Positions 53,454 through 62,609 of a stretch of 64,000 nucleotides of DNA are shown here, one piece after another; the stretch's first letter is position 1, and each line of letters starts with the position of its first letter. The DNA comes from Agriterribacter humi (lineage in GTDB: Bacteria; Bacteroidota; Bacteroidia; Chitinophagales; Chitinophagaceae). The stretch covers positions 124,001-188,000 of the forward strand of contig NZ_VOHQ01000005.1 of assembly GCF_009192765.1 (NCBI RefSeq). The letters run 5' to 3'. The notes below the pieces were generated by a model. That model was not told where the DNA came from and did no database searches. It saw nothing but the letters and a program-made list of their open reading frames with translations. A program made the translations under genes and the position numbers.

Positions 53454-55250
53454 ATGATGAAAGGAGAATTTCTGAACCCCAAAAAAATAAGCCTCTCTTT
53501 GCAGGGATTGTCCCTCCGGCAACGCATTCCTTTACTGATATGCCTTCTTTTATGCAGTGTAGTAGCGATTTTTAGTCTCATGTCCTATATAAGTGTCAGA
53601 AGTCTTGAAATGAACGCAGGTAAACAACGACTTATTAACCTTGCTTCCCAGGCAAGCGGCATGATAGAGGAATCCCTGCGCGATATAGTAATGGATACAG
53701 AAGAAGCCATTACAGAACATACTGTCCTTGCTTATTTAAAAAGCGGCACCGCAGAATCAAAAAGTGCAACACTCCATTTATTACAGCAGATAGGTGGTGA
53801 CGGGTCTTCGGTTTATGCAGAGTTGATGGACAACAATTTTAATATTTTATTGTCGGCAGGCAGAGCTCCGGATCGCAGGCCCCGTAGCTTAAAACCATTA
53901 CCAGATACTTCGTTAAAAAATTTTACAAATAAAGCAGGCAATATTTACCAGGTTAATGATTCTATTTATTTTCCTGTTATCATTCCGGTTATGGAGAATA
54001 AAAAGGCAATTGGATATATTGTCAGGTATCGGCAGGTGAAAATAACTTCCAAATTAATAGAACAATTTTCAAAACTCGCGGGAAGAGGAGCAGCCCTGTA
54101 TGTGGGTAACAGGGATGGCAGCCTTTGGACAGATCTGGTACATCCTGTATCGTACCAGCTTCCGGTAGGCCACTTTAATAAGGACAAAACCTATGAATAT
54201 GTTCAGAAAAACAATAATAAATTAATCGGCGCAGTGCGGTATATACCAGATGCACCCTGGGTAGTAGTGCTGGAGTTTCCGCACCAGGCATTTCTGCAGG
54301 CTTCAACTCAATTTTTTAACTGGCTGATTGTTGTAGGTCTTATTCTTATCGGAGGGGGCATCATAGCAGCGTGGCTGATGAGCCGCAACCTCACCCGTCC
54401 GCTCAATACATTGACTGCTGCTGCTGCAGCCATTGCCGGCGGGCACTATGCTTCAACTGTAGATGTTAGCGGTAGCGGCGAAGTGGGCAAACTAGGGAGG
54501 TCTTTCAATGCCATGTCCGCAAAACTAAAGGCTGCCCAGGATGTAATGAAACAGCAAATACTTGAGGCAAAGCAGATGAATGAACAGTTGCGTAACCTTT
54601 CTGCCCATATGGAAAATGTGAGAGAGGAAGAAAGGCTGCATATTGCCAGGGAAATGCACGATGAGCTGGGTCAATTGTTAACAGGATTTAAAATGGAGGT
54701 ATATCTTTTAAAAAGAAAATTGGCAGGTGATGAAGACCCGGCCATAGCAGAAAAAATTCATTCTCTCGAAAATGCCGCGGGTGAAGCAATACAGTTTGTG
54801 AGAAGACTTTCATCAGAGTTGCGGCTTGGCCCCCTGGAAGACCTGGGACTGATTGCAGCACTGGAGTGGTATTGCGGTGAATTCACAAAACGCTTTAATA
54901 TTCCTGTTGCTTTTAGTAGCTCGGTTGCAAACCTCCAAATATCCGGCCTCATTAAAACCGGGCTGTTTCGTATTTACCAGGAGTCGCTTACTAACGTTGC
55001 CCGCCATGCCGCGGCCACCAGCGTTGAAGTTAGTTTTGACATCATCAATGATAAGCTGTCACTTACCATACGGGATAATGGCAAGGGGTTTAATGCCAGC
55101 TCGTCTGAAAAGAGGAAAACCCTTGGTTTGCTGGGAATGAACGAAAGGGCTATAATGATCGGAGGATCACTGAAAATCAGGTCTGCCAAAGGACAAGGTA
55201 CTGTTGTGGAAATAACTGCCCCGCTCATAAATGATGCGGTAACCGCATGA
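53454..55250 (+). CDS. Sensor histidine kinase, HisKA_3 (NarL-partner) type
   Basis: 598 residues. A membrane segment near 22-45, an extracytoplasmic cache-like sensor (about 50-275), a second membrane segment near 280-305, a HAMP domain with SRNLTRPLNTLTAAA, then HisKA_3 with His402 (REEERLHIAREMHDELGQLL) and a compact ATPase domain with IYQESLTNVARHA and IRDNGKGF. This class phosphorylates LuxR-type regulators, but none is adjacent on either side, so the partner is elsewhere. The gene is monocistronic, as far as the sequence shows. Confidence 0.93.
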   Translation: MMKGEFLNPKKISLSLQGLSLRQRIPLLICLLLCSVVAIFSLMSYISVRSLEMNAGKQRLINLASQASGMIEESLRDIVMDTEEAITEHTVLAYLKSGTAESKSATLHLLQQIGGDGSSVYAELMDNNFNILLSAGRAPDRRPRSLKPLPDTSLKNFTNKAGNIYQVNDSIYFPVIIPVMENKKAIGYIVRYRQVKITSKLIEQFSKLAGRGAALYVGNRDGSLWTDLVHPVSYQLPVGHFNKDKTYEYVQKNNNKLIGAVRYIPDAPWVVVLEFPHQAFLQASTQFFNWLIVVGLILIGGGIIAAWLMSRNLTRPLNTLTAAAAAIAGGHYASTVDVSGSGEVGKLGRSFNAMSAKLKAAQDVMKQQILEAKQMNEQLRNLSAHMENVREEERLHIAREMHDELGQLLTGFKMEVYLLKRKLAGDEDPAIAEKIHSLENAAGEAIQFVRRLSSELRLGPLEDLGLIAALEWYCGEFTKRFNIPVAFSSSVANLQISGLIKTGLFRIYQESLTNVARHAAATSVEVSFDIINDKLSLTIRDNGKGFNASSSEKRKTLGLLGMNERAIMIGGSLKIRSAKGQGTVVEITAPLINDAVTA

Positions 55251-55481
55251 TCTGTATAATTGTCATGTTCTGCCAGTTGTTTTTTGCAATTCTCCCTGTA
55301 ACAACGTACATGTGCAACCGAAGATGCAATTGACGCGGCTAAAACCGCTTAATGAATCACAGGATTTGAATAGCAAAGGCTTACAATGCATTTATATCCG
55401 GGCCGCATTTTCTGTTCAATTGTTTATTTTACCCTAAATACATATTTCAGGCACTGGGTTTGCATTAGACCTAATAAATTA

Positions 55482-56225
55482 ATGGTTATGAAAATTATTA
55501 TCACCGCTCTCCTGTTTGCTATTGTCATGCCATCCTTTGCGCAGCGGGAGAATGAGCACAATAAACACGACATGGAAAAAATGGAGCAGTTTCTGCCTTC
55601 GGTTACGCGTAGTATAGGTGGGAGCTTTCAACAATTTGACGGGCTGAATGCACGTGTGGCAAATTTGCCCCAGTATGAACATTTAAAGGACTATACGGCT
55701 ACCCTTGGATTGGGCTGGATGAAAGAAAAGGATCGGTTTATTTCCGACATGGGCATTACCATTGGCAGCAGCCTTAGTCGCCACAGAGATGAAAAAAGCA
55801 GCACCATCCGCTATATTGGCTTCAACGCCAATGCCGGCTATGATGTATTAAAAGATGAAAGAATAACACTATGTCCGCTGGTGGGTATTGGGTTTCAGGC
55901 ATACCAGGCCATTTTTTATAAGGACAACTCAGCAGTAGATTTTGATGATGTACTCCAATCGCCTGCTGTAGAGAACAGTATTCATCCGGTGAAATTTAAT
56001 AACGGGTTCTGGGTATATCGTGCCGGGCTGGGTTTGTCATTTAAGTCTCCCAAACATCCGTCAAGTTCAATAGGTTTGCAGGCCGGGTATACAGGCAGTT
56101 TTCAGAAAAGAGCATGGAGGAGCAGGGAAAATCAGTCTTTGCGCAATGCCCCCAAAGACAGGATTTCGCAGTTCTACGTTAGTCTTATTTTAACCAGTAA
56201 GCCCTGGATGATGATGAAAAAGTAA
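55482..56225 (+). CDS. Hypothetical outer-membrane beta-barrel-like protein
   Basis: 247 residues from ATG 55482 (55488 is equally good); the frame is open to 55386, but those residues come before a clear signal peptide (KIIITALLFAIVMPSFAQ). After a short acidic/His-rich segment the mature part alternates polar and hydrophobic residues in strands ending with aromatic residues and Gly, as in small Bacteroidota outer-membrane barrels: YTATLGLGWM, IRYIGFNANAGYDVL, LVGIGFQAYQAIFY, YRAGLGLSFKSP, SIGLQAGYTGSF and a last strand ISQFYVSLIL. It lies 232 bases after the NarX-type kinase. No family recognised. Confidence 0.7.
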   Translation: MVMKIIITALLFAIVMPSFAQRENEHNKHDMEKMEQFLPSVTRSIGGSFQQFDGLNARVANLPQYEHLKDYTATLGLGWMKEKDRFISDMGITIGSSLSRHRDEKSSTIRYIGFNANAGYDVLKDERITLCPLVGIGFQAYQAIFYKDNSAVDFDDVLQSPAVENSIHPVKFNNGFWVYRAGLGLSFKSPKHPSSSIGLQAGYTGSFQKRAWRSRENQSLRNAPKDRISQFYVSLILTSKPWMMMKK

Positions 56226-56390
56226 CATATCGAATTGTTTTGGATTCGCCCCGATCCGGTATGGATGCCTGCGCTTAGCTGAGGTTACATTATCATCTCT
56301 GATTTTGAAATTTGATAGCGCTCCGCATCTGTTTGCCCGCATAAGATTATACAGCGGGTAATCAATAAAAATAAAAAGGGGCTGCTTTAA

Positions 56391-56508
56391 AATTCTGCTT
56401 TTAAGGCAACCCCCGCTTCTTTCATATCTCTGCCGAATCAAATATCGCCTCTTGTTGTTGGTGATGCCAACACACGTTGCCCGTTGCACGAACACCAACA
56501 ACGGCGGA
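56391..56508. repeat. Interspersed repeat, copy A
   Basis: About 118 bases sharing long stretches with 56899-57051, among them cgaatcaaatatcgcctctt and cgaacaccaacaacggcgg. An internal inverted pair, TTGTTGGTG (56456-56464) and CACCAACAA (56494-56502), can form a hairpin. It abuts the point where the alpha/beta hydrolase fragment loses homology. Confidence 0.75.
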
Positions 56509-56655
56509 AAATAATTCTTCAAAAGGGGCATCATAATTAAACTTAAAATCGGCGGGTAACTTTTCAGGCTTAAAAATAAATTTATCTTGTACAAAATAAA
56601 GAACAATAGTTAATACGATAATTCCACCAATAATATATAAAAGCGCAGCAGGCAA
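56509..56655 (-). pseudogene. Truncated alpha/beta hydrolase (N-terminal fragment)
   Basis: 49 codons read as a membrane segment (LYIIGGIIVLTIVLYFVQDK) followed by FIFKPEKLPADFKFNYDAPF-EELF, the start of membrane-anchored alpha/beta hydrolases typical of Bacteroidota. The homology stops exactly where repeat copy A begins, and the G-x-S-x-G catalytic part is nowhere in the window. The frame begins with TTG and no in-frame ATG precedes it, so the start is damaged too. A dead gene. Confidence 0.7.
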
Positions 56656-56789
56656 TGCAACAGGTAGTTTTGTTGCATGAAATTACGGAAACCAATAACA
56701 GCTTTCAGCCGTTAATCAGCGAATGTATACTATTCCTGATTTCGGATTTGTTGATTTCTGATTTTTAGTTTACCGTGTATTCCTTCGGA

Positions 56790-56817
56790 TTTCGGATTTG
56801 AAATTTCGGATTTGAAA
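56790..56817. repeat. Tandem 14-bp repeat (two copies)
   Basis: tttcggatttgaaa at 56790-56803 and again at 56804-56817. Further pieces of the same word (tttcggattt) lie near 56742 and 56785. The stretch 56656-56898 between the repeat copies otherwise holds no gene. Confidence 0.7.
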
Positions 56818-56898
56818 TTTCTTTGGTTCTTGTTTTTTGTGATTTGGTTCTTCTGCTGCTACCGCTCCCGCCTGGTGTTGTCACCAGCGGGATAACCA

Positions 56899-57051
56899 AT
56901 TCTGCTTTGCTTTAAGGCAATCCCCCTTCTTTCTTTTCATATCATTACCGAATCAAATATCGCCTCTTGTTGCCCGCCCGGATGACCCAGTCGGACGGGT
57001 TGGTGACGCCGACACACATTACCCATCCCACGAACACCAACAACGGCGGCA
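56899..57051. repeat. Interspersed repeat, copy B
   Basis: This matches copy A from aattctgctt to acggcgg but is about 35 bases longer: after cctcttgttg it carries a GC-rich insert (56974-57000) whose ends, CCCGCCCGG and CGGACGGG, can pair. The conserved part includes cgaatcaaatatcgcctctt and cgaacaccaacaacggcgg. Minus-strand open frames across both copies give similar residues, but these are part of the repeat and not a gene. Confidence 0.75.
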
Positions 57052-57193
57052 AACGTTGTTTTGTTGTTGGTAATCTCTGTAGTTTTTGATACGGAAAAAT
57101 TAATGCCAGGGAATTTTAACCATTGAATGCAGGCTGCGAAACGGATTTCATCCAACATGCCTTTTATTTTGGCGATAAGGCGGAAACAAGTAG

Positions 57194-57796
57194 TTACAGC
57201 AGGTCTTTCAGTTGTTGTATAAAACCAGGTGTGTTATAGCCAGCAATGCCTTCCTGCTTTAATACCAGTTTTCCCTCTTTATCCAAAACAACGGTAGTTG
57301 GCAATGTGCCACTAAAAATTTGAGAAGGTACAATACCTGTGGAGACGGTTAAAGGAATATCAAATTCTTTTTTTTGCAAATAGCTTCTTGCTTTAGACAA
57401 GTCATCATCTTCACTGATGAATAAAAAAACAAACCTTTTATCGTCTTTAAACTTATTGTATAGCGCATGAAGTGAAGGCATTTCTGCCCGGCACGGCGGG
57501 CACCAACTGGCCCAAAAGTTAATGAAAACAACCTTGTCTTTTAAATCCGCTGTTGATATTTGTTTTCCATTGGTATCGCTGAAAGAAAACGACAGATCGT
57601 TTTGTGGTGGATTTTTGCTGTGGGCGTCCTTTTTAATTTCTGCATTAAATAAACCTATAGAAACCAGTTGTCGCAGTACCCAGGATTTTGCATCGGTATT
57701 GAAAACAAAAAAAAGCAGTAGCACAATAAATAAAACATTCCCTGCTTTTTTCAGCATCATTTTCGAAGGCATCTTTTCAGCACTCATGCTAATCAT
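57194..57796 (-). CDS. TlpA-family thiol:disulfide oxidoreductase
   Basis: 200 residues: one N-terminal membrane segment (about 20-34) as signal anchor, then a thioredoxin-fold domain with the redox motif FINFWASWCPPCRAEMPSL and the cis-proline loop GTLPTTVVLD. It faces the periplasm and would reduce or exchange disulfides, for example in cytochrome c or outer-membrane proteins. The DUF2795-like gene lies 77 bases upstream on the same strand. The repeat-rich scar begins about 140 bases downstream. Confidence 0.92.
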   Translation of the reverse strand: MISMSAEKMPSKMMLKKAGNVLFIVLLLFFVFNTDAKSWVLRQLVSIGLFNAEIKKDAHSKNPPQNDLSFSFSDTNGKQISTADLKDKVVFINFWASWCPPCRAEMPSLHALYNKFKDDKRFVFLFISEDDDLSKARSYLQKKEFDIPLTVSTGIVPSQIFSGTLPTTVVLDKEGKLVLKQEGIAGYNTPGFIQQLKDLL

Positions 57797-57873
57797 TTAA
57801 ACCAACAAATAAAACATTACTTGTTGGTAATTTTTGTTCCCCTGAGATTGCTTTATTGACAGAGGTATTAAAA

Positions 57874-58101
57874 TCAATATTCTTCCTGGTTAAATAAAAA
57901 ATCTTCCTGCGTGGGGTAGTCCGGCCAAATTTCTTCCATTGATTCATATACATAAGAATCATCTTCGCTTTCCAGTGTCTGGATATTCTCTATCACTTCC
58001 ACGGGAGAGCCGGAACGGATCGTATAATCTATTAATTCATCCTTTGTTGCCGGCCAGGGCGCATCGTCTAAGTGCCTTGCCAATTCTAATGTCCAGTACA
58101 T
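57874..58101 (-). CDS. DUF2795 family protein
   Basis: A 75-residue acidic protein: MYWTLELARHLDDAPWPATK at the start, ELIDYTIRSGSPVEVIENIQ, then an acidic tail with Y-V-Y-E-S-M-E-E-I-W-P-D-Y-P. The pattern of a small helical domain with W-P-A-T-K-x-E-L matches DUF2795, a family common in Bacteroidota with no known function. It is soluble, without a signal peptide. Confidence 0.85.
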   Translation of the reverse strand: MYWTLELARHLDDAPWPATKDELIDYTIRSGSPVEVIENIQTLESEDDSYVYESMEEIWPDYPTQEDFLFNQEEY

Positions 58102-58440
58102 ATAATTTATTTGAGATCGCGAAGATAAAACAATGATAACGATTTATTCTTTCTGTTCTGCGTTTATCCTTTTTAACAATATAGCTGACACTTTTGTTGT
58201 CAGCAAAGGGATCAGATAGAATTTTTACTACCTGGTTTCTGTATTTGCGTGCAGCCTCAATAATTGAAATCAGAAATGATACCAGTCCGATACCGGTAAT
58301 CCTACAGTTAAGATTTATGCATGAAGTAATAATAAAGTATCAAATCCGCAGCTTACCAACTTGTATGTTTGCTCAATAAAGAATTCAACACCGGGGTAAT
58401 AAAGCAGATGGTTAACAGGATACCGTATTTTCAAAATTGA
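58102..58440. other. Gap upstream of the carbohydrate cluster
   Basis: 339 bases between divergent units. A small hairpin, GCTGACA-N7-TGTCAGC (58184-58204), stands 250 bases before the SDR gene and may be an operator. A 61-codon open frame at 58194-58379 has no recognisable features. No full promoter consensus was found. Confidence 0.4.
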
Positions 58441-58458
58441 ATGCTGTATATTTTTCTT

Positions 58459-59256
58459 ATGCTCAACAATAAAAATATTGTCATTATAGGGGGAACAACC
58501 GGAATAGGCTTCTCAGCGGCAAAAGCATTTATCCGGCACGGGGCAAATGTAGTTGTGGTTGGCCGCAATTCTGATAATAACCAGCAAGCTCAACAGGCAT
58601 TCGGCGATTCAGGTTTGGTTTTTACCGGAGATGCAATTCATGAAAATACTGCGGCTGATGCGATTGAATTATGTGTAAGAACCTGGGGAAGTTTGGACGG
58701 ACTTTATCATGTAGCAGGCGGAAGCGGTCGTAAAATGGGAGATGGCCCATTGCATGAACTTTCGCTGGATGGTTGGAATAAAACGCTGGCATTGAATCTT
58801 ACTTCTTTAATGCTTTCCAACAGGGCTGCAGTGAAATTTTTCTTAAACACTAAACGCGGAGGCACTATTTTGAATATGGGTTCCGTTCTGGGTTATTCGC
58901 CAGCGCCCAAATATTTTACTACACATACATATGCTGCTGCTAAAGCCGCTGTCATTGGTCTTTCTAAGTCTTTAGCGGCTTATTATGCAAAAGACAATAT
59001 ACGCATTAACGTGATTGCCCCGGGCCTGGTAGAAACACCAATGGCACAACGGGCCGCTAGCGATGCGGATATTCTATCCTATATCAAAAGTAAGCAACCC
59101 TTAGACGGAGGAAGAATTGGGAGGCCTGAAGATCTGGACGGCGCTGCCTGTTACTTTATGTCTGACAATTCCAGCTTTACTACCGGACAAGTATTGGCGA
59201 TTGACGGAGGCTGGAGTGTAAGTGAAGGGCAAATATCTTCAAAGTATAAACAATAA
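58459..59256 (+). CDS. Short-chain dehydrogenase/reductase
   Basis: 265 residues from ATG 58459 (MLNNKNIVIIGG); an ATG six codons earlier is less likely. NAD(P) motif GGTTGIGFSAAKAF, Ser in MGSVLGYSPAPK, active-site Tyr and Lys in TYAAAKAAVIGLSKSLA, and NVIAPGLVETPM are as in classical SDRs. It is the first gene of the cluster to 63569, with only two bases between its stop and the ROK kinase start. It probably oxidises or reduces a sugar or sugar acid in that pathway; the substrate is unknown. Confidence 0.92.
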   Translation: MLNNKNIVIIGGTTGIGFSAAKAFIRHGANVVVVGRNSDNNQQAQQAFGDSGLVFTGDAIHENTAADAIELCVRTWGSLDGLYHVAGGSGRKMGDGPLHELSLDGWNKTLALNLTSLMLSNRAAVKFFLNTKRGGTILNMGSVLGYSPAPKYFTTHTYAAAKAAVIGLSKSLAAYYAKDNIRINVIAPGLVETPMAQRAASDADILSYIKSKQPLDGGRIGRPEDLDGAACYFMSDNSSFTTGQVLAIDGGWSVSEGQISSKYKQ

Positions 59257-59258
59257 CA

Positions 59259-60179
59259 ATGACAACAGCTATAGGTATTGACCTGGGAGGCACCAATATC
59301 AAGGGTGTATTACTAAATGCTAAAGGTGACCTGATACATCAGGTGGCACGGGCAACGGAACCAGGCAGAACCCGCAACAATGGGGAAGAACAGTACTGGA
59401 AACAAACCGTATCCCAAATGATCCTGGAACTAAAATCAAAAAGCGCCAACCCGGTAAATGCTATTGGATTAGCAGCTCCCGGCCTTCCCAACGAAAACAA
59501 TTCAGCCATCCGGGTAATGCCTGGAAGGCTTGATGGATTGGAAAATCTTATCTGGACGGATTACCTGGACGAAAAAGCCGTTTGGGTTTTAAATGATGCA
59601 CATGCCGCCTTAATAGCTGAGGCAAGATTCGGAATTGGGCAGGGCATAAAAAACATTGTTATGTTAACCTGGGGAACGGGCGTGGGCGGCGGCGTATTAA
59701 TTAATGGAGAATTATATCAGGGCAATTATCAGATGGCGGGGCACCTGGGACATATGATATTAGATGTTTATAATGAAGATCCCGGAATTGTAGGTATGCC
59801 CGGAACGCTTGAAAATGCTATAGGCGATGCCACGGTATCAAAACGATCTTTTGGAAGAATCCAGTCAACGCATGAACTCGTAAAAGCCTATCGGCAGGGA
59901 GATTCATTTGCAACTTATATCTGGCTTAACACGGTACGACAATTGGCCCTGGGTCTTTGCTCCCTATGCAATTTACTTTCCCCAGAACTGATCATTTTAG
60001 GTGGAGGCGTTACAAAAGCCGGTGACGCCTTATATAAGCCGTTAGCCGATTTTATAGACGTATATGAATGGAAAAATACAGGTAAAAAAACACCCATTAA
60101 ACAAGCGGGATACGGTGAAATGGCCGGGGCAGTAGGTGCTGCGGGTTTTGCTTTTGACAAAGTTGCATTGGTTAGTTGA
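59259..60179 (+). CDS. ROK-family sugar kinase or regulator-like protein
   Basis: 306 residues. The ATP/phosphate segments GIDLGGTNIKGVLL and TWGTGVGGGVLINGELY are present, the catalytic Asp is in VLNDAHAALIAEA, and LIILGGGVTKAGD is near the end. After the conserved GHLGHMILD the usual zinc-binding Cys motif of ROK proteins is missing: the loop reads YNEDPGIVGMPGTLEN. There is no N-terminal DNA-binding domain, so it is a kinase-type ROK. It is the second gene of the carbohydrate cluster, and the SIS gene follows after 69 bases. Confidence 0.9.
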   Translation: MTTAIGIDLGGTNIKGVLLNAKGDLIHQVARATEPGRTRNNGEEQYWKQTVSQMILELKSKSANPVNAIGLAAPGLPNENNSAIRVMPGRLDGLENLIWTDYLDEKAVWVLNDAHAALIAEARFGIGQGIKNIVMLTWGTGVGGGVLINGELYQGNYQMAGHLGHMILDVYNEDPGIVGMPGTLENAIGDATVSKRSFGRIQSTHELVKAYRQGDSFATYIWLNTVRQLALGLCSLCNLLSPELIILGGGVTKAGDALYKPLADFIDVYEWKNTGKKTPIKQAGYGEMAGAVGAAGFAFDKVALVS

Positions 60180-60248
60180 AATGCTTTGTACCCGGATGAA
60201 TCAAAAATAATATTGACTTCTTAAATCTTTGGCCTAAAATCAATTGAT

Positions 60249-61046
60249 ATGGATGTAATTAATGAATACCTCACTAAATGCCGTCAAATCATTGAGGTTG
60301 TAGAGAAACAATCTGAGAGCATACGAAAAGCAGCAAATCTGTTTACCGAAACCATTCTGGCCGGTCGCATGGTCCATGTGTTTGGTTCCGGCCACAGCAG
60401 GATCATGGTAGAAGAAATGTGGCCCCGTTACGGCTCTTTTCCGGGATTCAATCCAATAGTTGAACTATCACTCACCTTCCATAACCTGGTAGTAGGGTCC
60501 AATGGACAAAGGCAGGCCATGTTTTTAGAAAATGTACCAGGACTTGCTGAAAGAATCTTACGCAACTTTGATTTGAGTACCCGGGACACGGCCCTGATTA
60601 TTTCGTCAAGTGGTTGTAATGTTGTTCCGATTGAAATGGCAGAAAATTTTCAGCAGAAGGGCATTAAAGTTGTGGCTTTACTTACAGCAGCGCATGCTGC
60701 AAACAGCAGCAGTAAGCGGAAAGATGGGAAAAAACTGGGTGATTTTGCAGATATAATATTAGACACAGGTGCTCCCTTAGGTGATGCGATGATAAAGATA
60801 CCCAACCTGGAAACGCCCGTATCTCCCGGATCTACAGTTGGAGGAGTCTTGATTATTAATACCATCAAAGCTGAAGTAGCCCGCTTGCTGACAGCGGCCG
60901 GACAGCCACCTAAAGTATTGAGTAGTGCAGCTATCGTTGGAGCAGAAAAGGCTGTTCAGTTATTTGAAAGCGCTTATGATGAACATGCGCATCGCCTGGC
61001 AGAATTATATAAATCTGTTGGAAAGCCGGTATCTTCTATTCATTAA
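60249..61046 (+). CDS. SIS-domain phosphosugar-binding protein (UPF0309-like)
   Basis: 265 residues with one SIS domain: the phosphosugar loops are VHVFGSGHSRIMVEE and ALIISSSGCNVVPIEMA, and the domain ends with TVGGVLIINTIKAEV. The layout matches the UPF0309/sugar isomerase group that binds amino-sugar phosphates, and no kinase or aminotransferase domain is attached. Together with the ROK protein it suggests that a phosphorylated hexose or hexosamine is an intermediate. Only 14 bases separate it from the FAD oxidoreductase gene. Confidence 0.88.
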   Translation: MDVINEYLTKCRQIIEVVEKQSESIRKAANLFTETILAGRMVHVFGSGHSRIMVEEMWPRYGSFPGFNPIVELSLTFHNLVVGSNGQRQAMFLENVPGLAERILRNFDLSTRDTALIISSSGCNVVPIEMAENFQQKGIKVVALLTAAHAANSSSKRKDGKKLGDFADIILDTGAPLGDAMIKIPNLETPVSPGSTVGGVLIINTIKAEVARLLTAAGQPPKVLSSAAIVGAEKAVQLFESAYDEHAHRLAELYKSVGKPVSSIH

Positions 61047-61060
61047 TACTGATTCATACA

Positions 61061-62437
61061 ATGATAGCATTTATTGATCATCATCAAATTCCTTTACTCG
61101 CCGAAACGGACATCCTGGTAATAGGCGCAGGTTCTGCCGGTTGTTTAGCTGCGTTGGCTGCAAGGCAAAGTAAGAAATACGAAGTGATGTTGGTTGAACG
61201 ATACGGTTTTCCCGGCGGCACATCTACGCAGATGCTCGATACATTTTATGGATTTTTCACGCCGGGGGATACACCCAAAAAAATTGTGTCCGGTTTGGCC
61301 GATACGATTGTAAATACATTGAATGAAACAGGGGATATTTTTTTACGTCCCAATACTTATGGAGCGGGAACAGGGGTAAATTATAATCCGGAGCGTTTAA
61401 AATATGTGTGGGATCAAAAGATCATGGAAGCTGGTATCCGTTTTTTGCTGCATACTACTTTGGTTGACGTGGTAAGGGAAGAAGCAGAAAAACAGAGTTG
61501 TATTTTCTGGAATAAAAGTGGATTTTATAAAGTTAAAGCCAAAAGAGTTATTGATGCTTCCGGTGATGCTGATTTTTGTCATTTGGCGGGATTTTCTTAT
61601 GAAGTTGCCGGTGAGTCAGCGCCTGCACAAAGTATGACTACTACTTTCAGGATGAGCAATGTGAACTTAGAAAAATACAAACAGGCAGGCGGTAAAAAAA
61701 TGATGAATGAAAAAATGAAAACCGCCTTTGAAACCGGAAGCTATGCATTACCCCGGAAAGAAGGATCGGCTCATGAAATGTGCCAGAAAGGATGTATCTC
61801 TACTGTGGCGGTGAAAGTAGGCGATTTAAATCCATTAAATGCAGAGGAGCTCACCCGGGCTGAGATTGAGGGCCGCAGACAGGCATTCGTTTTCGAGGAG
61901 TTCTTTAGAAACGAAGTGCCGGGGTATGAAGAATCAAAGATTATCGGCCTTTCACACCAGATCGGGGTTCGGGAAACCAGGCGTGTATATGGCGAATACC
62001 GCCTCGAAAAGAATGATTGTCTGTCTGGCAACATTTCACCGGATAGCATTTTTCTCTGCGGGGCGCCTATTGAAGATCATCGAAAGTCCAAAAACGGAGA
62101 AAGTGAAACTTTCTGGCAATATATTCCTGATAACGGAGTGTATGGAGTTCCCTATGGAACAATTGTGCCTAAAGGAAGCGAATTGGTATGGGTGGCAGGA
62201 CGTTGTTTTTCTGCTACGCATGATGCCCATGCCTCATGCCGCTCGATGGCCCAAACGATGTGTATGGGACAAGCTGCGGGACTTGCCGCTGCGTTATCCA
62301 TAGATGAAGATATGGCCGCTCATTCCTTAGATATTTCCAAATTACAATCAAAACTGTTACAGACAGGAGCCATCCTGGAGGTTCCTCAAACTTTGGCAGA
62401 TACAAGCAGAAATGGTTGGAGATATAATTTTAGGTAG
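61061..62437 (+). CDS. FAD-dependent oxidoreductase (FAD_oxidored family)
   Basis: 458 residues. The FAD motif DILVIGAGSAGCLAALAA (about 18-35) and the conserved VERYGFPGGTSTQMLDTFYG, then KAKRVIDASGDADFCHLAG, RETRRVYGEYRL and AGRCFSATHDAHASCRSMAQ, are as in the FAD_oxidored (PF12831) group often linked to sugar breakdown in Bacteroidota. No signal peptide is seen, so it is cytoplasmic. It is preceded by the SIS gene and separated from the hydrolase gene by 172 bases of repeat-like sequence. Confidence 0.9.
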   Translation: MIAFIDHHQIPLLAETDILVIGAGSAGCLAALAARQSKKYEVMLVERYGFPGGTSTQMLDTFYGFFTPGDTPKKIVSGLADTIVNTLNETGDIFLRPNTYGAGTGVNYNPERLKYVWDQKIMEAGIRFLLHTTLVDVVREEAEKQSCIFWNKSGFYKVKAKRVIDASGDADFCHLAGFSYEVAGESAPAQSMTTTFRMSNVNLEKYKQAGGKKMMNEKMKTAFETGSYALPRKEGSAHEMCQKGCISTVAVKVGDLNPLNAEELTRAEIEGRRQAFVFEEFFRNEVPGYEESKIIGLSHQIGVRETRRVYGEYRLEKNDCLSGNISPDSIFLCGAPIEDHRKSKNGESETFWQYIPDNGVYGVPYGTIVPKGSELVWVAGRCFSATHDAHASCRSMAQTMCMGQAAGLAAALSIDEDMAAHSLDISKLQSKLLQTGAILEVPQTLADTSRNGWRYNFR

Positions 62438-62609
62438 AGCAATCTTTGATAAGCATTCAGCGATCAGCCATCAGCATTCAGCCAGAAGCGATGGTTGAAA
62501 GCCATAAGCAATCCAGTGCTATGTTAATCGTGAAACGTCAGAAGTCAAACGTGGAAATCTCACGTCTCACAATTGTTTACGATGCAATAGTCTTAACTTA
62601 ACATTAAAC

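Noticed and set aside
56937-57158. 73-codon minus-strand frame in the repeat scar.
   Set aside because: More than half of it is the interspersed repeat, and the rest has no similarity to anything recognised; the matching residues with copy A come from the DNA repeat.
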